This document shows, one piece after another, positions 14,342 to 22,163 of a DNA stretch of 43,464 bases. The position numbers were made by a program, and so were the translations under genes. Each line of letters begins with the position of its first letter. The stretch's first letter is position 1. Under the pieces are notes generated by a model. It ran no database searches. It was not told the DNA's origin and worked only from the letters and a program-made list of their open reading frames with translations. The stretch is from the NCBI GenBank assembly GCA_937925645.1, contig CALAMB010000297.1, positions 1 through 43,464 of the forward strand, read 5' to 3'. This DNA comes from an uncultured Acidobacteriota bacterium. Its GTDB lineage: Bacteria; Acidobacteriota; JAAYUB01.

Positions 14342-15796
14342 ATGGCCAAACGGGAATACCTCAAGCCGCTCCTGGACTACGTGGAACTGGCTCCGAGCCT
14401 GGGCGAGAAGACGCGCTCGCCGCTGACGCACTCGCTCAAGGAGTGGCTCGACGAGCTGAGCAAGGACAAGAAGGCCGAATACCTGTTCGAACTCGAGATG
14501 TGGATCAACTCCTTCGAGCGGTTTTTCCGCATCGGCAACCACCCGCTCTCCGAGTACGAGCAGCAGGAGATCCTCAGCAAGGACTTCTCCGAGGAGCTCA
14601 AGATCGTCCACAGCGTGTCGGTCCGGATGAGCCACATCTGCACCGAAATCCTCACCCGCGAGCGGCAGCACCTGATCCAGTTCGAGCGCTACGTCGAGAA
14701 CGAACTGCGCAAGGACTTCATCCTCGACGCCTTCCTCGAGAAGCTCATCGAGCAGCCGTCGCCCGAGGACAGCATGACCCTGCTGCTCGACTCGCTGTCC
14801 GACATCCGCACCCTGCTCATCGACATCACCAAGAGCAGCCACATCTCCTACCAGACCTTCACCGCCATCGGCAAGATCCTCAACCGCGAGATCAAGCGCT
14901 GCAAGTACATCGACCTGCTCATCACCTACAAGTTCAAGCCCCACTACGACAAGATCCACAACAAGCGCCTGGCCGCCATCGTCAAGAACATCACCGACGA
15001 CCAGCTCCGCCAGCACGTGGCCAAGGTCTTCCTGGAGCTGTTCCGGATCGTCAATTACCTGAAGTTCGTCGAAGTGGCCCTCAAGTTGGACCGGCCGCTG
15101 AAGAACACCCTGATGATCTTCGTGCTCATCCGTTCCGACCTCAACCTGCTGATGGAGTTCATGGAACACAAGATCATCGCCAACCCGGCCCTGCCGCGGC
15201 AGCTCGTCGACAGCATCGACGCCATCCTCTACGCCCTCAAGATGGAACTCAAGAAGGTGTTCAACCACGAGCTGGTGGGCCTCGTCTACATGCGCCAGGC
15301 CCAGATGATCTTCGTCAAGGTGGAGAACAGCCACGGCCTGATCCGCGACTGCCTGCAGAACGCCATCGTCCAGATCGCCCAGGTGTTCGACGCCCAGTTC
15401 GACGGCTCCGAGATCTTCCAGAACCTGTCCACCCGGCTCAAGGAGTCGCTCAAGCTGCGCGACGACCTGCGCGGCCTCGTCCAGTTCATTCACGACTACC
15501 AGAAGCGCGTGGACCAGGAGGAGATCACCCGGCTCATCGAACGCCTGGCCCTGTTCCGCGACCTGTCGCTGAAGTACCTGATGTACCGCGACTGGGACGA
15601 TTTCGAAAAGTTCATGGAGGAGATCATCATCGCCACCGGCCGGTCGGAGCTCGTCGACGTGCTGCACCGGTTCGAGGTGTTCCTCGAGGCGCTGCTCGGC
15701 GAGGTCAACAAGCGGGCGGTGCTCACCACCTACCAGCCGGACGAGGGCGAGGGGACGGGACCCGATCTTCTGCTGCCCGAGGGCGACGCCAACTGA
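14342..15796 (+). CDS. Conserved-looking all-helical protein of unknown family
   Basis: A 484-residue soluble protein with no signal peptide or membrane segment. The ATG at 14342 follows AAGGTGG; a GTG at 14333 is possible. The composition is unlike its neighbours: rich in Leu, Glu, Lys, Ile, Phe and low in Gly and Ala, with regularly spaced hydrophobic residues that predict helices throughout (for example FERYVENELRKDFILDAFLE; LNLLMEFMEHKIIANPAL). Codons are almost uniformly C- or G-ending, which fits strong expression. No catalytic motif, Walker motif or metal cluster is visible. A helical-repeat scaffold is the most I can infer. The tail (DEGEGTGPDLLLPEGDAN) is acidic and flexible. It has its own promoter, and the DUF2007 gene follows 106 nt later. 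Confidence 0.85.
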   Translation: MAKREYLKPLLDYVELAPSLGEKTRSPLTHSLKEWLDELSKDKKAEYLFELEMWINSFERFFRIGNHPLSEYEQQEILSKDFSEELKIVHSVSVRMSHICTEILTRERQHLIQFERYVENELRKDFILDAFLEKLIEQPSPEDSMTLLLDSLSDIRTLLIDITKSSHISYQTFTAIGKILNREIKRCKYIDLLITYKFKPHYDKIHNKRLAAIVKNITDDQLRQHVAKVFLELFRIVNYLKFVEVALKLDRPLKNTLMIFVLIRSDLNLLMEFMEHKIIANPALPRQLVDSIDAILYALKMELKKVFNHELVGLVYMRQAQMIFVKVENSHGLIRDCLQNAIVQIAQVFDAQFDGSEIFQNLSTRLKESLKLRDDLRGLVQFIHDYQKRVDQEEITRLIERLALFRDLSLKYLMYRDWDDFEKFMEEIIIATGRSELVDVLHRFEVFLEALLGEVNKRAVLTTYQPDEGEGTGPDLLLPEGDAN

Positions 15797-15902
15797 AGCG
15801 GCGGACCGCCCTGCGCGTTGCCCGCCGGATCATGGCCAATCATCTGGGGGGATGTGCCAGCCGTTGCCGGCCGGCGCACTCGCCATCCGAGGAGTCGGCG
15901 GC

Positions 15903-16196
15903 ATGCTGAACAAATGGTCCGACGCATATCTCGTCCTGCGAGGCGCCACGGAGCCTGAGGCCCGGCTCCTTCAGGCGTTGCTGGAGAGCCGGGGCGTGAG
16001 CATCGTCCACGTGAACGAGATCGATGCGGCCTTTTTTGGCATCACGCGCAGCCGGCGCTTCGCCATCCGCCGCGCCGACGCCGCCGCGGCCGCCGAAATC
16101 CTGGCGGCCGAAGGCCTCCGCCTGGAGGACTTCTGCGCAGCGTCGGGAGATCAACAGGAGGCGAGCCGGCGAAACGGCGAGTCGGAGAACCGCTGA
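15903..16196 (+). CDS. DUF2007-like small protein
   Basis: A 97-residue protein. GAGGAG at 15889-15894 supports the ATG at 15903. The region ATEPEARLLQALLESRGVSI-VHVNE followed by a basic strand and RADAAAAAEILAAEG matches the DUF2007 pattern, a ferredoxin-like fold often annotated as a putative signal-transducing protein; no biochemical role is known to me. From about residue 87 the coding sequence enters an octamer repeat array (16160 onwards), so the tail RRNGESENR and the TGA stop are repeat-encoded. The ancestral protein may have ended earlier or differently. Confidence 0.75.
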   Translation: MLNKWSDAYLVLRGATEPEARLLQALLESRGVSIVHVNEIDAAFFGITRSRRFAIRRADAAAAAEILAAEGLRLEDFCAASGDQQEASRRNGESENR

Positions 16197-16231
16197 AACG
16201 GCGAGCCGGCGATTCGGCGAACCGGAAACCT
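16160..16231. repeat. Degenerate octamer array (GGCGARNC)x9
   Basis: Nine 8-bp units (GGCGAGCC, GGCGAAAC, GGCGAGTC, GGAGAACC, GCTGAAAC, GGCGAGCC, GGCGATTC, GGCGAACC, GGAAACCT). The first four and part of the fifth are coding, and unit five supplies the stop of the DUF2007 gene (16194-16196). Confidence 0.85.
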
Positions 16232-16311
16232 TGCGAACCGGCGATCGTTTTTACGTATCCGCTACAGTTGGAAGCTGCCAGCCCTCACCCATTCACCTTG
16301 AAACTCGATGA

Positions 16312-16375
16312 CGATCACGATTACGATTACTCAGTTACTCCCGCTTTTCTGCCAATTTTTGGCGGAGTTTGTTTT
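16312..16375 (+). repeat. ATTACG/hairpin repeat, copy 2 (terminator-like)
   Basis: Near-copy of 10751-10807. The stem TCTGCCAA-TTT-TTGGCGGA (16348-16366) is kept, with one A-to-G change that still allows a G-U pair, and is followed by GTTTGTTTT. It could terminate transcripts coming from the DUF2007 gene 150 nt upstream. Confidence 0.6.
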
Positions 16376-16413
16376 GACTGATGTCATGAGCAAAATCAAA
16401 CAGCCGGCAGGCG

Positions 16414-16661
16414 GGAGGTGCCGCGAGCGGCAGCGAGCGGCGCCAGAGGCCAACCGCCACAACAAGCCGGTGCCGCGACGCCATTCCATCACGGTGGCGG
16501 CAGCCCATCGCTGGCTTCGCGGCGTGTCGTTTAGAAAACAGGCGATGATTTGATCGTTGACCAGACGGGCATTCAAGCGGCACAGACAGAGTGGTTGGGC
16601 ATCTGGGGTAAAGCGTGACGAGTGGGCTTTCGCGCCGCTCGCTGCCGCTCGCGGTACCTCC
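16414..16661. repeat. 248-bp segment bounded by 30-bp inverted repeats (MITE-like)
   Basis: The left arm 16414-16443 (GGAGGTGCCGCGAGCGGCAG...) and the right arm 16632-16661 are reverse complements of each other with one mismatch in 30. The arms are themselves internally repetitive (GAGCGGCA / GAGCGGCG). The 188 bp between them has no coding sequence. No target-site duplication is visible. The layout suits a non-autonomous mobile or REP-type element, but no related transposase is in the window. Confidence 0.55.
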
Positions 16662-16701
16662 ACGTTACCAATCGGTGGATCGAGCCACGGGCGGGGGAAT
16701 A

Positions 16702-16920
16702 GTGAGTGGATGAATGGGTGAGTGGGTGAATGGGTGAATGGGTGAATGGGTACTAGGATCTGGACTCTATGATCCAGGACCCAGAACCCTGGTCTGATGT
16801 CCGATGTCCGATGTCCGAATTCCGCTGGGTGGGAACGAGCCTCTAGCCTCGAGCCTCGAGTCTCGATGACGATTACGAATTACGATTACGAGCACGAACC
16901 CTCAACCATCAACCATCAAC
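16702..16920 (+). repeat. Composite repeat, full forward copy
   Basis: Submodules in order: octamers GTGAATGG (16702-16749), TAGGATCTGGACTCTATGATCC hairpin-like part (from 16752, degenerate), TCCGATGTCCGATGTCCGAA, GGGAACGAGCCTCTAGCCTC with GAGCCTCGAG, ATTACG hexamers, and an ATCAACC heptamer run. The same order is seen from 10097, and in reverse from 27429 down to about 27226. Confidence 0.8.
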
Positions 16921-16943
16921 GGTCACGCGCTCGAGTCCCGCGT

Positions 16944-17885
16944 TCAATCGTACGTCTTCCATCGCCGGTGCATCCAGAAGTACTGCTCCGGGTGGCGCCG
17001 GATCAGCGCTTCCATTTCGCGGTTCATCGCCGTGGTGAGGCGCAGCACCTCGGCCTTTTCGCCGACGCCCGGTGCCGGATGGATCGGATCGCTGACGTAA
17101 CCGATGAAACGGCCGTCGCCCCGCCAGCAGCAGGCGGTCACGACGATGGGCCGTTCGTTGCGCATCGCCAGCAGCGCCGGCACCGGCGTGGTCAGGGCCG
17201 GCCGGCCGAAGAAGAGTGCGGGAACCCCCTTGATGGTGCTCTGGTCGGGCAGCAAGCCCAGCGAGCGTCCCTGTCGGAGCAGGTGCTGCAGCGGCAGCAT
17301 GGAGTTGCGCTTGGGAAAGAACATCTGGCCGGTGTCGCGGCGGCTCTGGTAGAGCAGGCGCTCGATGTAGGGGTTGTCCAGCGGGCGAACCACCACGGCC
17401 ATGGGAATGCCCAGCGCCGCGCTGATGTACGGCATCAGCTCCCAGTTGCCCAGGTGGGGGGTGACGAAGATGCAGCCGCGGCTGGCTTCGTGGAGCGCGC
17501 GCGCTTTCTCGAAGACTTCGACGAGGTGGGGCGCGTGGCGGTAGAGATGCTCTCGAGCCCCGGGGCCCATCAGGACGTCGCGCAGCTTGACCACCTCGGG
17601 CAAGGTTTGAGCCAGCAGCCGGAAACTGCGCCGGGCGACGGCGGTAAGTTCCGCTTCGGACATCTCGGCGCCCAGCGCGTGGCGCAGGTTGTCCAGGGCG
17701 ATTTCGCGACGCCGGGCCATGACGCGCCAGGCGATCCAGACGATGGGGCGGATGACGGCCTGGTGCACGCTCAATGGCAGGAGGCGGGCCAACTGGATGC
17801 CCGTCCAGACCCCCGCGTGCTCCAGACGCCAGCGGACGCGCCGGGATAGGGGCGGCCCGGCAGAAGCGGGACGGGCTTCAGCCAC
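16944..17885 (-). CDS. LpxL/HtrB-like lysophospholipid acyltransferase
   Basis: A 313-residue membrane-associated acyltransferase; last gene of the acyl-assembly operon. Seen: FVTPHLGNWELM with the HxxxxE catalytic motif (His144, Glu149), VVVRPLDNPYIERL, FFPKRNSMLPLQHLL, LLPDQS and FFGRPALTTPVPALLA, all typical of the LpxL/LpxM/HtrB family that moves an acyl chain from ACP to a lipid hydroxyl. A hydrophobic N-terminal segment (WTGIQLARLLPLSVHQAVIRPIVWIAWRV in two parts) fits a membrane anchor. The start is a GTG at 17885 with GGGAG upstream; it overlaps the preceding ketosynthase-like gene by 8 nt. The coupling suggests that the chain made by the operon is transferred to a membrane lipid. The lipid acceptor is unknown. 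Confidence 0.9.
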   Translation of the reverse strand: MAEARPASAGPPLSRRVRWRLEHAGVWTGIQLARLLPLSVHQAVIRPIVWIAWRVMARRREIALDNLRHALGAEMSEAELTAVARRSFRLLAQTLPEVVKLRDVLMGPGAREHLYRHAPHLVEVFEKARALHEASRGCIFVTPHLGNWELMPYISAALGIPMAVVVRPLDNPYIERLLYQSRRDTGQMFFPKRNSMLPLQHLLRQGRSLGLLPDQSTIKGVPALFFGRPALTTPVPALLAMRNERPIVVTACCWRGDGRFIGYVSDPIHPAPGVGEKAEVLRLTTAMNREMEALIRRHPEQYFWMHRRWKTYD

Positions 17886-19179
17886 GGCGCGGGCTCCCGG
17901 GCAGCGCGATCACCGCCGCCGCCGCCTGTCCGCCGATGCCGTAGCTGGCGGTGAGAAAGCGGGGGACGCCCAGGGGCTGCGGCGTCGCGGCGATCCGCAG
18001 GGTGGCGAACTCGGGTTCGCCGGACTCGAAGTGCGGCGTGGCCGGCGTGCAGCCGGCGCCGAGGGCCAGAACGCCCAGCACCGTCTCCGCCAAATCGCTG
18101 GCGGCGCCCATGTGCCCCGTATGCGGCTTGAGCCCGGCGACGGGTACGGCCGCCGCCGCCTCGCCCAACACCGCCCGGACCGCCCGCAACTCGGCGCGGT
18201 CGCCCTTGACGGTGCCGCTGCCGTGGGGACAGACGAAGCCGAGGTCCGCCGGCGCGCAGTGCGCGTCGGCCAGGGCCGCGGCCATGGCGCGGCGAGTGAC
18301 GCCGTCGAGCACCGGCAGGCCCGGCGCCGCCTCGGTGGCGTTGCCGACGCCCTCCACCACTGCCAGAATGCCGGCGCCCCGCCGGACGGCCCGCTCGGCG
18401 GACTCCAGCACCAGCGCCGCCGCGCCCTCGCCGGTGAGAAAGCCGTCGCGCCGGCGGTCGAACGGGCGGAACGACGCCGCGCCCCGCCGGCCGCGGGACA
18501 GCAGGCCCAGGCCGGCCAGCTCGTACCGGACCACGGGATTGATCCAACTGCCGACGCCCACGGCCACGGCGACATCGGCCCGCCCGGCGCGCACCGAGCG
18601 GAAGGCCAGCTCCAGGGCGTGGTTGCCCGCCGGCGACTGGGCGGCCAGGCAGGTGCCGCTCCCCATGCACCCGAACAGGGCGCTCAAAAAGCTGAACGGG
18701 TTGTTGGACAGGGAATCCAGCAGGAAAAACGGATTCACCCGCTCCATGGCGGCCTGGTTGAAGCGCGCCGGGTCCGCGTCGCGGAACGTGCCGTCGGTGG
18801 CCGACCGGGTGGCCGGATAGAGAAACTCGTAGCCCACCGGCTGCATGTCGCCGGTGCCCACGTACAAGGACCGCCGCGCGGCGGGCACGTCGTCCAGGCC
18901 GCCCGACTGGGCCACCGCCTCGCCGGCGGCCACGACGCCGAACACGCCGCTGCGGTTGAGGAATTTCGCCTGGCTGACCAGTTTCGGCGGAAGGTCCGCC
19001 GGCAGCGCGACGCCCTCCACCCGGCCCAGCCAGGAGGTGCCGGACGTTTCCTCCACCGGCCCGATCCCGGTGCGCCCGGCGGCGACAGCCGCCCAGTTGG
19101 CCGCCGTGCCGGCGCCCAGAGCGCTCACAAGCCCCAGCCCGGTGATGACCACCGCATCCGGTGACGTCCCGCCGCTCAT
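17878..19179 (-). CDS. Ketosynthase-fold protein lacking the catalytic Cys (CLF/KSQ-like)
   Basis: A 433-residue thiolase-fold protein of the FabF family. The N terminus VVITGLGLVSALG and the C-terminal His/Lys motifs (PHGSGT with His319; LKPHTGHMGAASD with Lys351 and His356) are kept. At the nucleophile position the sequence is LAAQSPAGNHAL (residues 178-189): Gln181-Ser182 instead of the usual TACxSG Cys. A Gln or Ser here is known from chain-length factors and KSQ domains, which pair with an active KS or decarboxylate malonyl-ACP. The first block is well conserved otherwise, so it is not simply decayed. It starts 1 nt after the dehydratase gene and overlaps the acyltransferase gene by 8 nt. 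Confidence 0.9.
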   Translation of the reverse strand: MSGGTSPDAVVITGLGLVSALGAGTAANWAAVAAGRTGIGPVEETSGTSWLGRVEGVALPADLPPKLVSQAKFLNRSGVFGVVAAGEAVAQSGGLDDVPAARRSLYVGTGDMQPVGYEFLYPATRSATDGTFRDADPARFNQAAMERVNPFFLLDSLSNNPFSFLSALFGCMGSGTCLAAQSPAGNHALELAFRSVRAGRADVAVAVGVGSWINPVVRYELAGLGLLSRGRRGAASFRPFDRRRDGFLTGEGAAALVLESAERAVRRGAGILAVVEGVGNATEAAPGLPVLDGVTRRAMAAALADAHCAPADLGFVCPHGSGTVKGDRAELRAVRAVLGEAAAAVPVAGLKPHTGHMGAASDLAETVLGVLALGAGCTPATPHFESGEPEFATLRIAATPQPLGVPRFLTASYGIGGQAAAAVIALPGSPRRG

Positions 19180-19180
19180 C

Positions 19181-19633
19181 TCACCACTCCTCCGCCCGGG
19201 TCAGGCGGCGGAACAGCCGCCGCCAGGACTCGGGATCGTCCAGCTCCGCCAAGGGCAGGCACGGGCCCTCGAACTCGGCCGCGACCACCTTCCGCCCGCC
19301 CACGGTGCCGACGCCCTGGTACGCGCGGCGCCCTTCGGCGGGATGGGGCAGCGCCGTGACTTCCAGCCGGACCTGGTCGCCGGGCCGGGCGAAGCCGTAG
19401 AAGGCCGCTCGACGGACGGTGTCGGACACGAAGCAGCGGGTGAAGTCCGACCCAGAGGCCTCGAGCCAGCCGGCGAGCTGGGCCAACGCCTCCACGAGCA
19501 GCACGCCCGGCATGACGGGATTGCCCGGGAAATGGAACTCCATCACATCCTCGCTCATGGCGATGTTCTTGACGCCGGTGACGGCGGCGTCGGGCTTGAT
19601 CTCCAGGATCTGGTCCACGAGGTAGAATCGCAT
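19181..19633 (-). CDS. FabZ-like hotdog dehydratase
   Basis: A 150-residue hotdog-fold protein expected to remove water from 3-hydroxyacyl-ACP. The active-site signature HFPGNPVMPGVLLVEALAQ (residues 34-52) contains catalytic His34 and Glu48, nearly identical to FabZ. FabZ's usual length is similar. It shares the same start (MRF), the same His34/Glu48 positions and the AQL-GW continuation with the second dehydratase at 21690-22163, so the two are paralogues in one operon. It sits 21 nt after the ketoreductase gene. Confidence 0.92.
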   Translation of the reverse strand: MRFYLVDQILEIKPDAAVTGVKNIAMSEDVMEFHFPGNPVMPGVLLVEALAQLAGWLEASGSDFTRCFVSDTVRRAAFYGFARPGDQVRLEVTALPHPAEGRRAYQGVGTVGGRKVVAAEFEGPCLPLAELDDPESWRRLFRRLTRAEEW

Positions 19634-19654
19634 GCCGTTCTCCTTGCCGCACGT

Positions 19655-20407
19655 TCAGGCGACGGTCATCCCGCCGTCGACTCCCACCGCCTGGCCGGTG
19701 ATGTAGCCGGCCGCCGGCGACGCCAGGAAGACCGCTAGCGGGGCCACGTCGGCCGGCTCGCCGAAGCGGCCGGCGGGGATGGACTGCAGCAGCCGTTCGC
19801 CGGCGCGCTGGCGCACCCGGGCGCTCATGTCGGTGGCGATCAGCCCGGGCACCACGGCGTTGACCTGGATCCCCTTGGGCGCGAGCTCGACGGCGCACGC
19901 CCGGGTGAAGGCCAGCAGGCCGCCCTTGGCGGCGGCGTAGTTGGTCTGGCCGCGGCCGCCGCGCAGCGCGCTCACCGACGCGACGTTGACGATCTTGCCG
20001 GCGTGGCGCGGGATCATCAGGGCCGCGGCGGCGCGGGTGCAGAGAAACGCCCCGCGCAGGTTCACCGACTGGACGCGGTCCCAGTCGGCCACGTCCATCC
20101 CGCCCACCAGGTTGTCGCGGATGACGCCGGCGTTGTTCACCAGGATGTCCAGGGAGCCCCAGTTCGCAGCCAGGCGCGCGAACATGGCCTCCACCGCCGC
20201 CGCGTCGGCCACGTCGGCGGCGACCGCCTCGGCGCGCCGGCCCAGCGCGACGAGCTCCGCCGCGAGCTCCTCGGCCGCGGCGGCGGAGCGGGCGTAGTTG
20301 ATCATGACGTCGGCGCCGGCCTCGGCCAGCGCCCGGGCGATGGCCCGGCCGATGCCCCGCGAGGCGCCGGTGACCAGGGCGGTCCGGCCGCTCAGATCGA
20401 TCCGCAT
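19655..20407 (-). CDS. fabG: 3-oxoacyl-ACP reductase (FabG type)
   Basis: A 250-residue short-chain dehydrogenase: LVTGASRGIG nucleotide-binding motif (11-20), NNAGV (91-95), catalytic Asn116, Ser144, Tyr157 and Lys161 (YAAAK), PGLIATDM and the C-terminal GQAVGVDGGM. This is the classical FabG pattern; it would reduce the 3-keto group of the ACP-bound chain with NADPH. It is coupled by TGATG (1-nt overlap) to the ketosynthase gene upstream. The in-operon copy is likely dedicated to this pathway rather than being the only housekeeping fabG. Confidence 0.93.
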   Translation of the reverse strand: MRIDLSGRTALVTGASRGIGRAIARALAEAGADVMINYARSAAAAEELAAELVALGRRAEAVAADVADAAAVEAMFARLAANWGSLDILVNNAGVIRDNLVGGMDVADWDRVQSVNLRGAFLCTRAAAALMIPRHAGKIVNVASVSALRGGRGQTNYAAAKGGLLAFTRACAVELAPKGIQVNAVVPGLIATDMSARVRQRAGERLLQSIPAGRFGEPADVAPLAVFLASPAAGYITGQAVGVDGGMTVA

Positions 20408-21693
20408 CAGGATCCTCCTTCTGCCGGCGGGCGCTTGCGCACCGCCAGACAGGCGTTCTGGCCGCCGAAGCCGAAGCTGTTGGACAGCGCCGCCCGCACG
20501 GGCTGGTGCCGGGTCGCGCCGGAGACGTAGTCGAGGTCGCACTTCGGATCGGGCCGGGTCAGGTTCAGCGTGGGATGGACGGTGTCCTCGGCCACGCTGA
20601 GCACGGTCAGGATAAACTCCGGTCCGCCGCATGCCGCCAGCAGGTGCCCGAACAGCGGCTTGCTGGAGCTGACGGCCAGCCGCGCGGCGCACGGACCGAA
20701 CACCGACCGGATGGCGATCGTCTCGGCGACGTCGTTGAGCTTGGTGCCCGTGCCGTGGGCGTTGACGTAATCGACGGCGTCGGGGGCGAGGCCGGCGGCG
20801 GCCAGCGCGCCGCGCATCGCAGCGGCCGCGCCGCGCCCTTCTGGGTCGGGGGCGGTGGCCCGGTACGCGTCCATCGAGGAGGCATAGCCGGCCAGTTCGG
20901 CATACACCGTCGCGCCCCGATCGCGGGCGTGCCGCTCGTCCTCCAGCACCACCACGCCGGCGCCCTCGCCCATGACCAGGCCGCCGCGCCGCCGGTCGAA
21001 CGGTCGGCACAGGGTGGCCGGATCGTCGCCGCCGGTGGCAGCGGCGCCAAGCAGCACGAAGTTCACCAGGCCCAGCGGGTGAATCATGGAATCCGCCCCG
21101 CCGGCCAGCATGACGGGCGTGTCGCCGCGCCGGATGGCCCGCCAGGCCGAGCCGATGGCCTGCGTCGCCGAGGCGCAGGCCGTGGTGACGGTGGCGGTGC
21201 CGCCATCGAGGCCGAAGCGGGCGGCGACGCACGTGGCGGCGCGGTCGTGGCCGTGACGGCCCGAGGACTCGGGATGCAGCCGGTCCAGCTCGGCGCCGAA
21301 GCGGACCGTATCGAACGCTCCGGCGGGATCGAGCCAACGGGTGATGTCCTCCATCCGAGTCACGCCCAGCCCCGCCCCCAGGGCGACGCCGCAGCGGGTG
21401 TGGCCGGCGGGCAGACCGGCATCGTGGAGCGCGGCGGCCGCGGCCCAAAGCGCGAACAGGGTGCGCCGCTCCTCGGCGGCGGCCGCTTCGGGGAAGGCCC
21501 GCGCGATCCGCTCCCGGTCGGCGGCCGACACGGCGCCGGCCGCCTGGATGGGCGACCGCGCGTCGGCGGGATCGGGGAGACGGCGGATGCCCGTCTCACC
21601 CCGCCGGGCCTTGTCCCAGTTTTCAGCGACGGAGAGGCCCAAAGCGGTGGCCATGCCGAGGCCGGTGACGACGACGCGGGGCGGGGCGCTCAT
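20407..21693 (-). CDS. Beta-ketoacyl-ACP synthase with intact Cys-His-His
   Basis: A 428-residue FabF-family condensing enzyme. Nucleophile Cys173 in VTTACASATQAIG; His313 in NAHGTGTKLND; Lys345 and His350 in SSSKPLFGHLLAACG; FGFGGQNA near the C terminus. All are present, so it should be active in decarboxylative Claisen condensation. The ATG at 21693 overlaps the stop of the dehydratase gene by 4 nt. The likely partner is one of the Cys-less ketosynthase-like proteins of the same operon. Clearly different in sequence from the KS at 23409, so this is not a recent duplicate. Confidence 0.93.
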   Translation of the reverse strand: MSAPPRVVVTGLGMATALGLSVAENWDKARRGETGIRRLPDPADARSPIQAAGAVSAADRERIARAFPEAAAAEERRTLFALWAAAAALHDAGLPAGHTRCGVALGAGLGVTRMEDITRWLDPAGAFDTVRFGAELDRLHPESSGRHGHDRAATCVAARFGLDGGTATVTTACASATQAIGSAWRAIRRGDTPVMLAGGADSMIHPLGLVNFVLLGAAATGGDDPATLCRPFDRRRGGLVMGEGAGVVVLEDERHARDRGATVYAELAGYASSMDAYRATAPDPEGRGAAAAMRGALAAAGLAPDAVDYVNAHGTGTKLNDVAETIAIRSVFGPCAARLAVSSSKPLFGHLLAACGGPEFILTVLSVAEDTVHPTLNLTRPDPKCDLDYVSGATRHQPVRAALSNSFGFGGQNACLAVRKRPPAEGGS

Positions 21694-22163
21694 GAACCCT
21701 CCTCCGCCGGCCCCAACTGCTCCGGGCTCCAGCCGCTGTAGTAGCCGAACATGCGGCGGAGCGCCGCGGTGTCCACCGGCCGGAAGTGAGTGAAGATGAT
21801 CCGGTCCAGCGTGGCGATGCGGCGGCCGTCCACGTCGATCCAGGCGCGGCACAGCGAGTCGCGCCGGGTGGTGGTGACGATCTCGCCGGTGACCGCGCCC
21901 AGCATGCCCGGCCGGAGCAGCGGCTCGCTCAGGGTGAAGCCCTCCACCAGCGACATGATGGCCGCGAGGCGGAAATCGTGGGCGTGCATCACGCCCCACC
22001 CCAGGAGCTGGGCCATGGTCTCGATGCAGATGCCGGCGGGGACCACCGCCCGGCGGGGATAGTGGCCGCGCAGGTATTCCTCGGACAGGGCGAACGACTT
22101 GACCCCCTCGATGCGCACGCCCTTCTCGATTCGGGTCACCCGGTCGTAGAACAGGAATCTCAT
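21690..22163 (-). CDS. Second hotdog dehydratase (diverged FabZ-like)
   Basis: A 157-residue paralogue of the 19181-19633 protein. The motif is GHYPRRAVVPAGICIETMAQ (33-52): His34 and Glu48 stay at the same positions, but the FabZ PGxPxxPG context is altered (RRAVVPAG), which may change chain or substrate preference. The rest (RDSLCRAWIDVDGRRIATLD) follows the FabZ pattern. The C terminus adds about 20 residues (RRMFGYYSGWSPEQLG). It overlaps the neighbouring genes by 4 nt on both sides. Likely role: a second dehydration activity, or a non-identical partner for the first dehydratase. Confidence 0.88.
   Translation of the reverse strand: MRFLFYDRVTRIEKGVRIEGVKSFALSEEYLRGHYPRRAVVPAGICIETMAQLLGWGVMHAHDFRLAAIMSLVEGFTLSEPLLRPGMLGAVTGEIVTTTRRDSLCRAWIDVDGRRIATLDRIIFTHFRPVDTAALRRMFGYYSGWSPEQLGPAEEGS

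Larger units (their letters stand above)
16197..16943. other. Repeat island without genes
   Basis: Holds the end of the degenerate octamer array, an ATTACG/hairpin repeat (16310-16375), a segment bounded by 30-bp inverted repeats (16414-16661), and a full forward copy of the composite repeat (16702-16920). Open frames in this stretch have no ribosome sites and no recognisable protein features. Confidence 0.85.

Noticed and set aside
13564..15909. 781-codon open frame overlapping the phosphoesterase and helical protein
   Set aside because: It is the shifted frame of two well-supported genes; sequence is Arg/Pro/Gly low-complexity.
16331..16663. Possible small gene in the 16.4-kb repeat island
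   Set aside because: The frame runs through the inverted-repeat arms, has no ribosome site and shows no plausible protein pattern.
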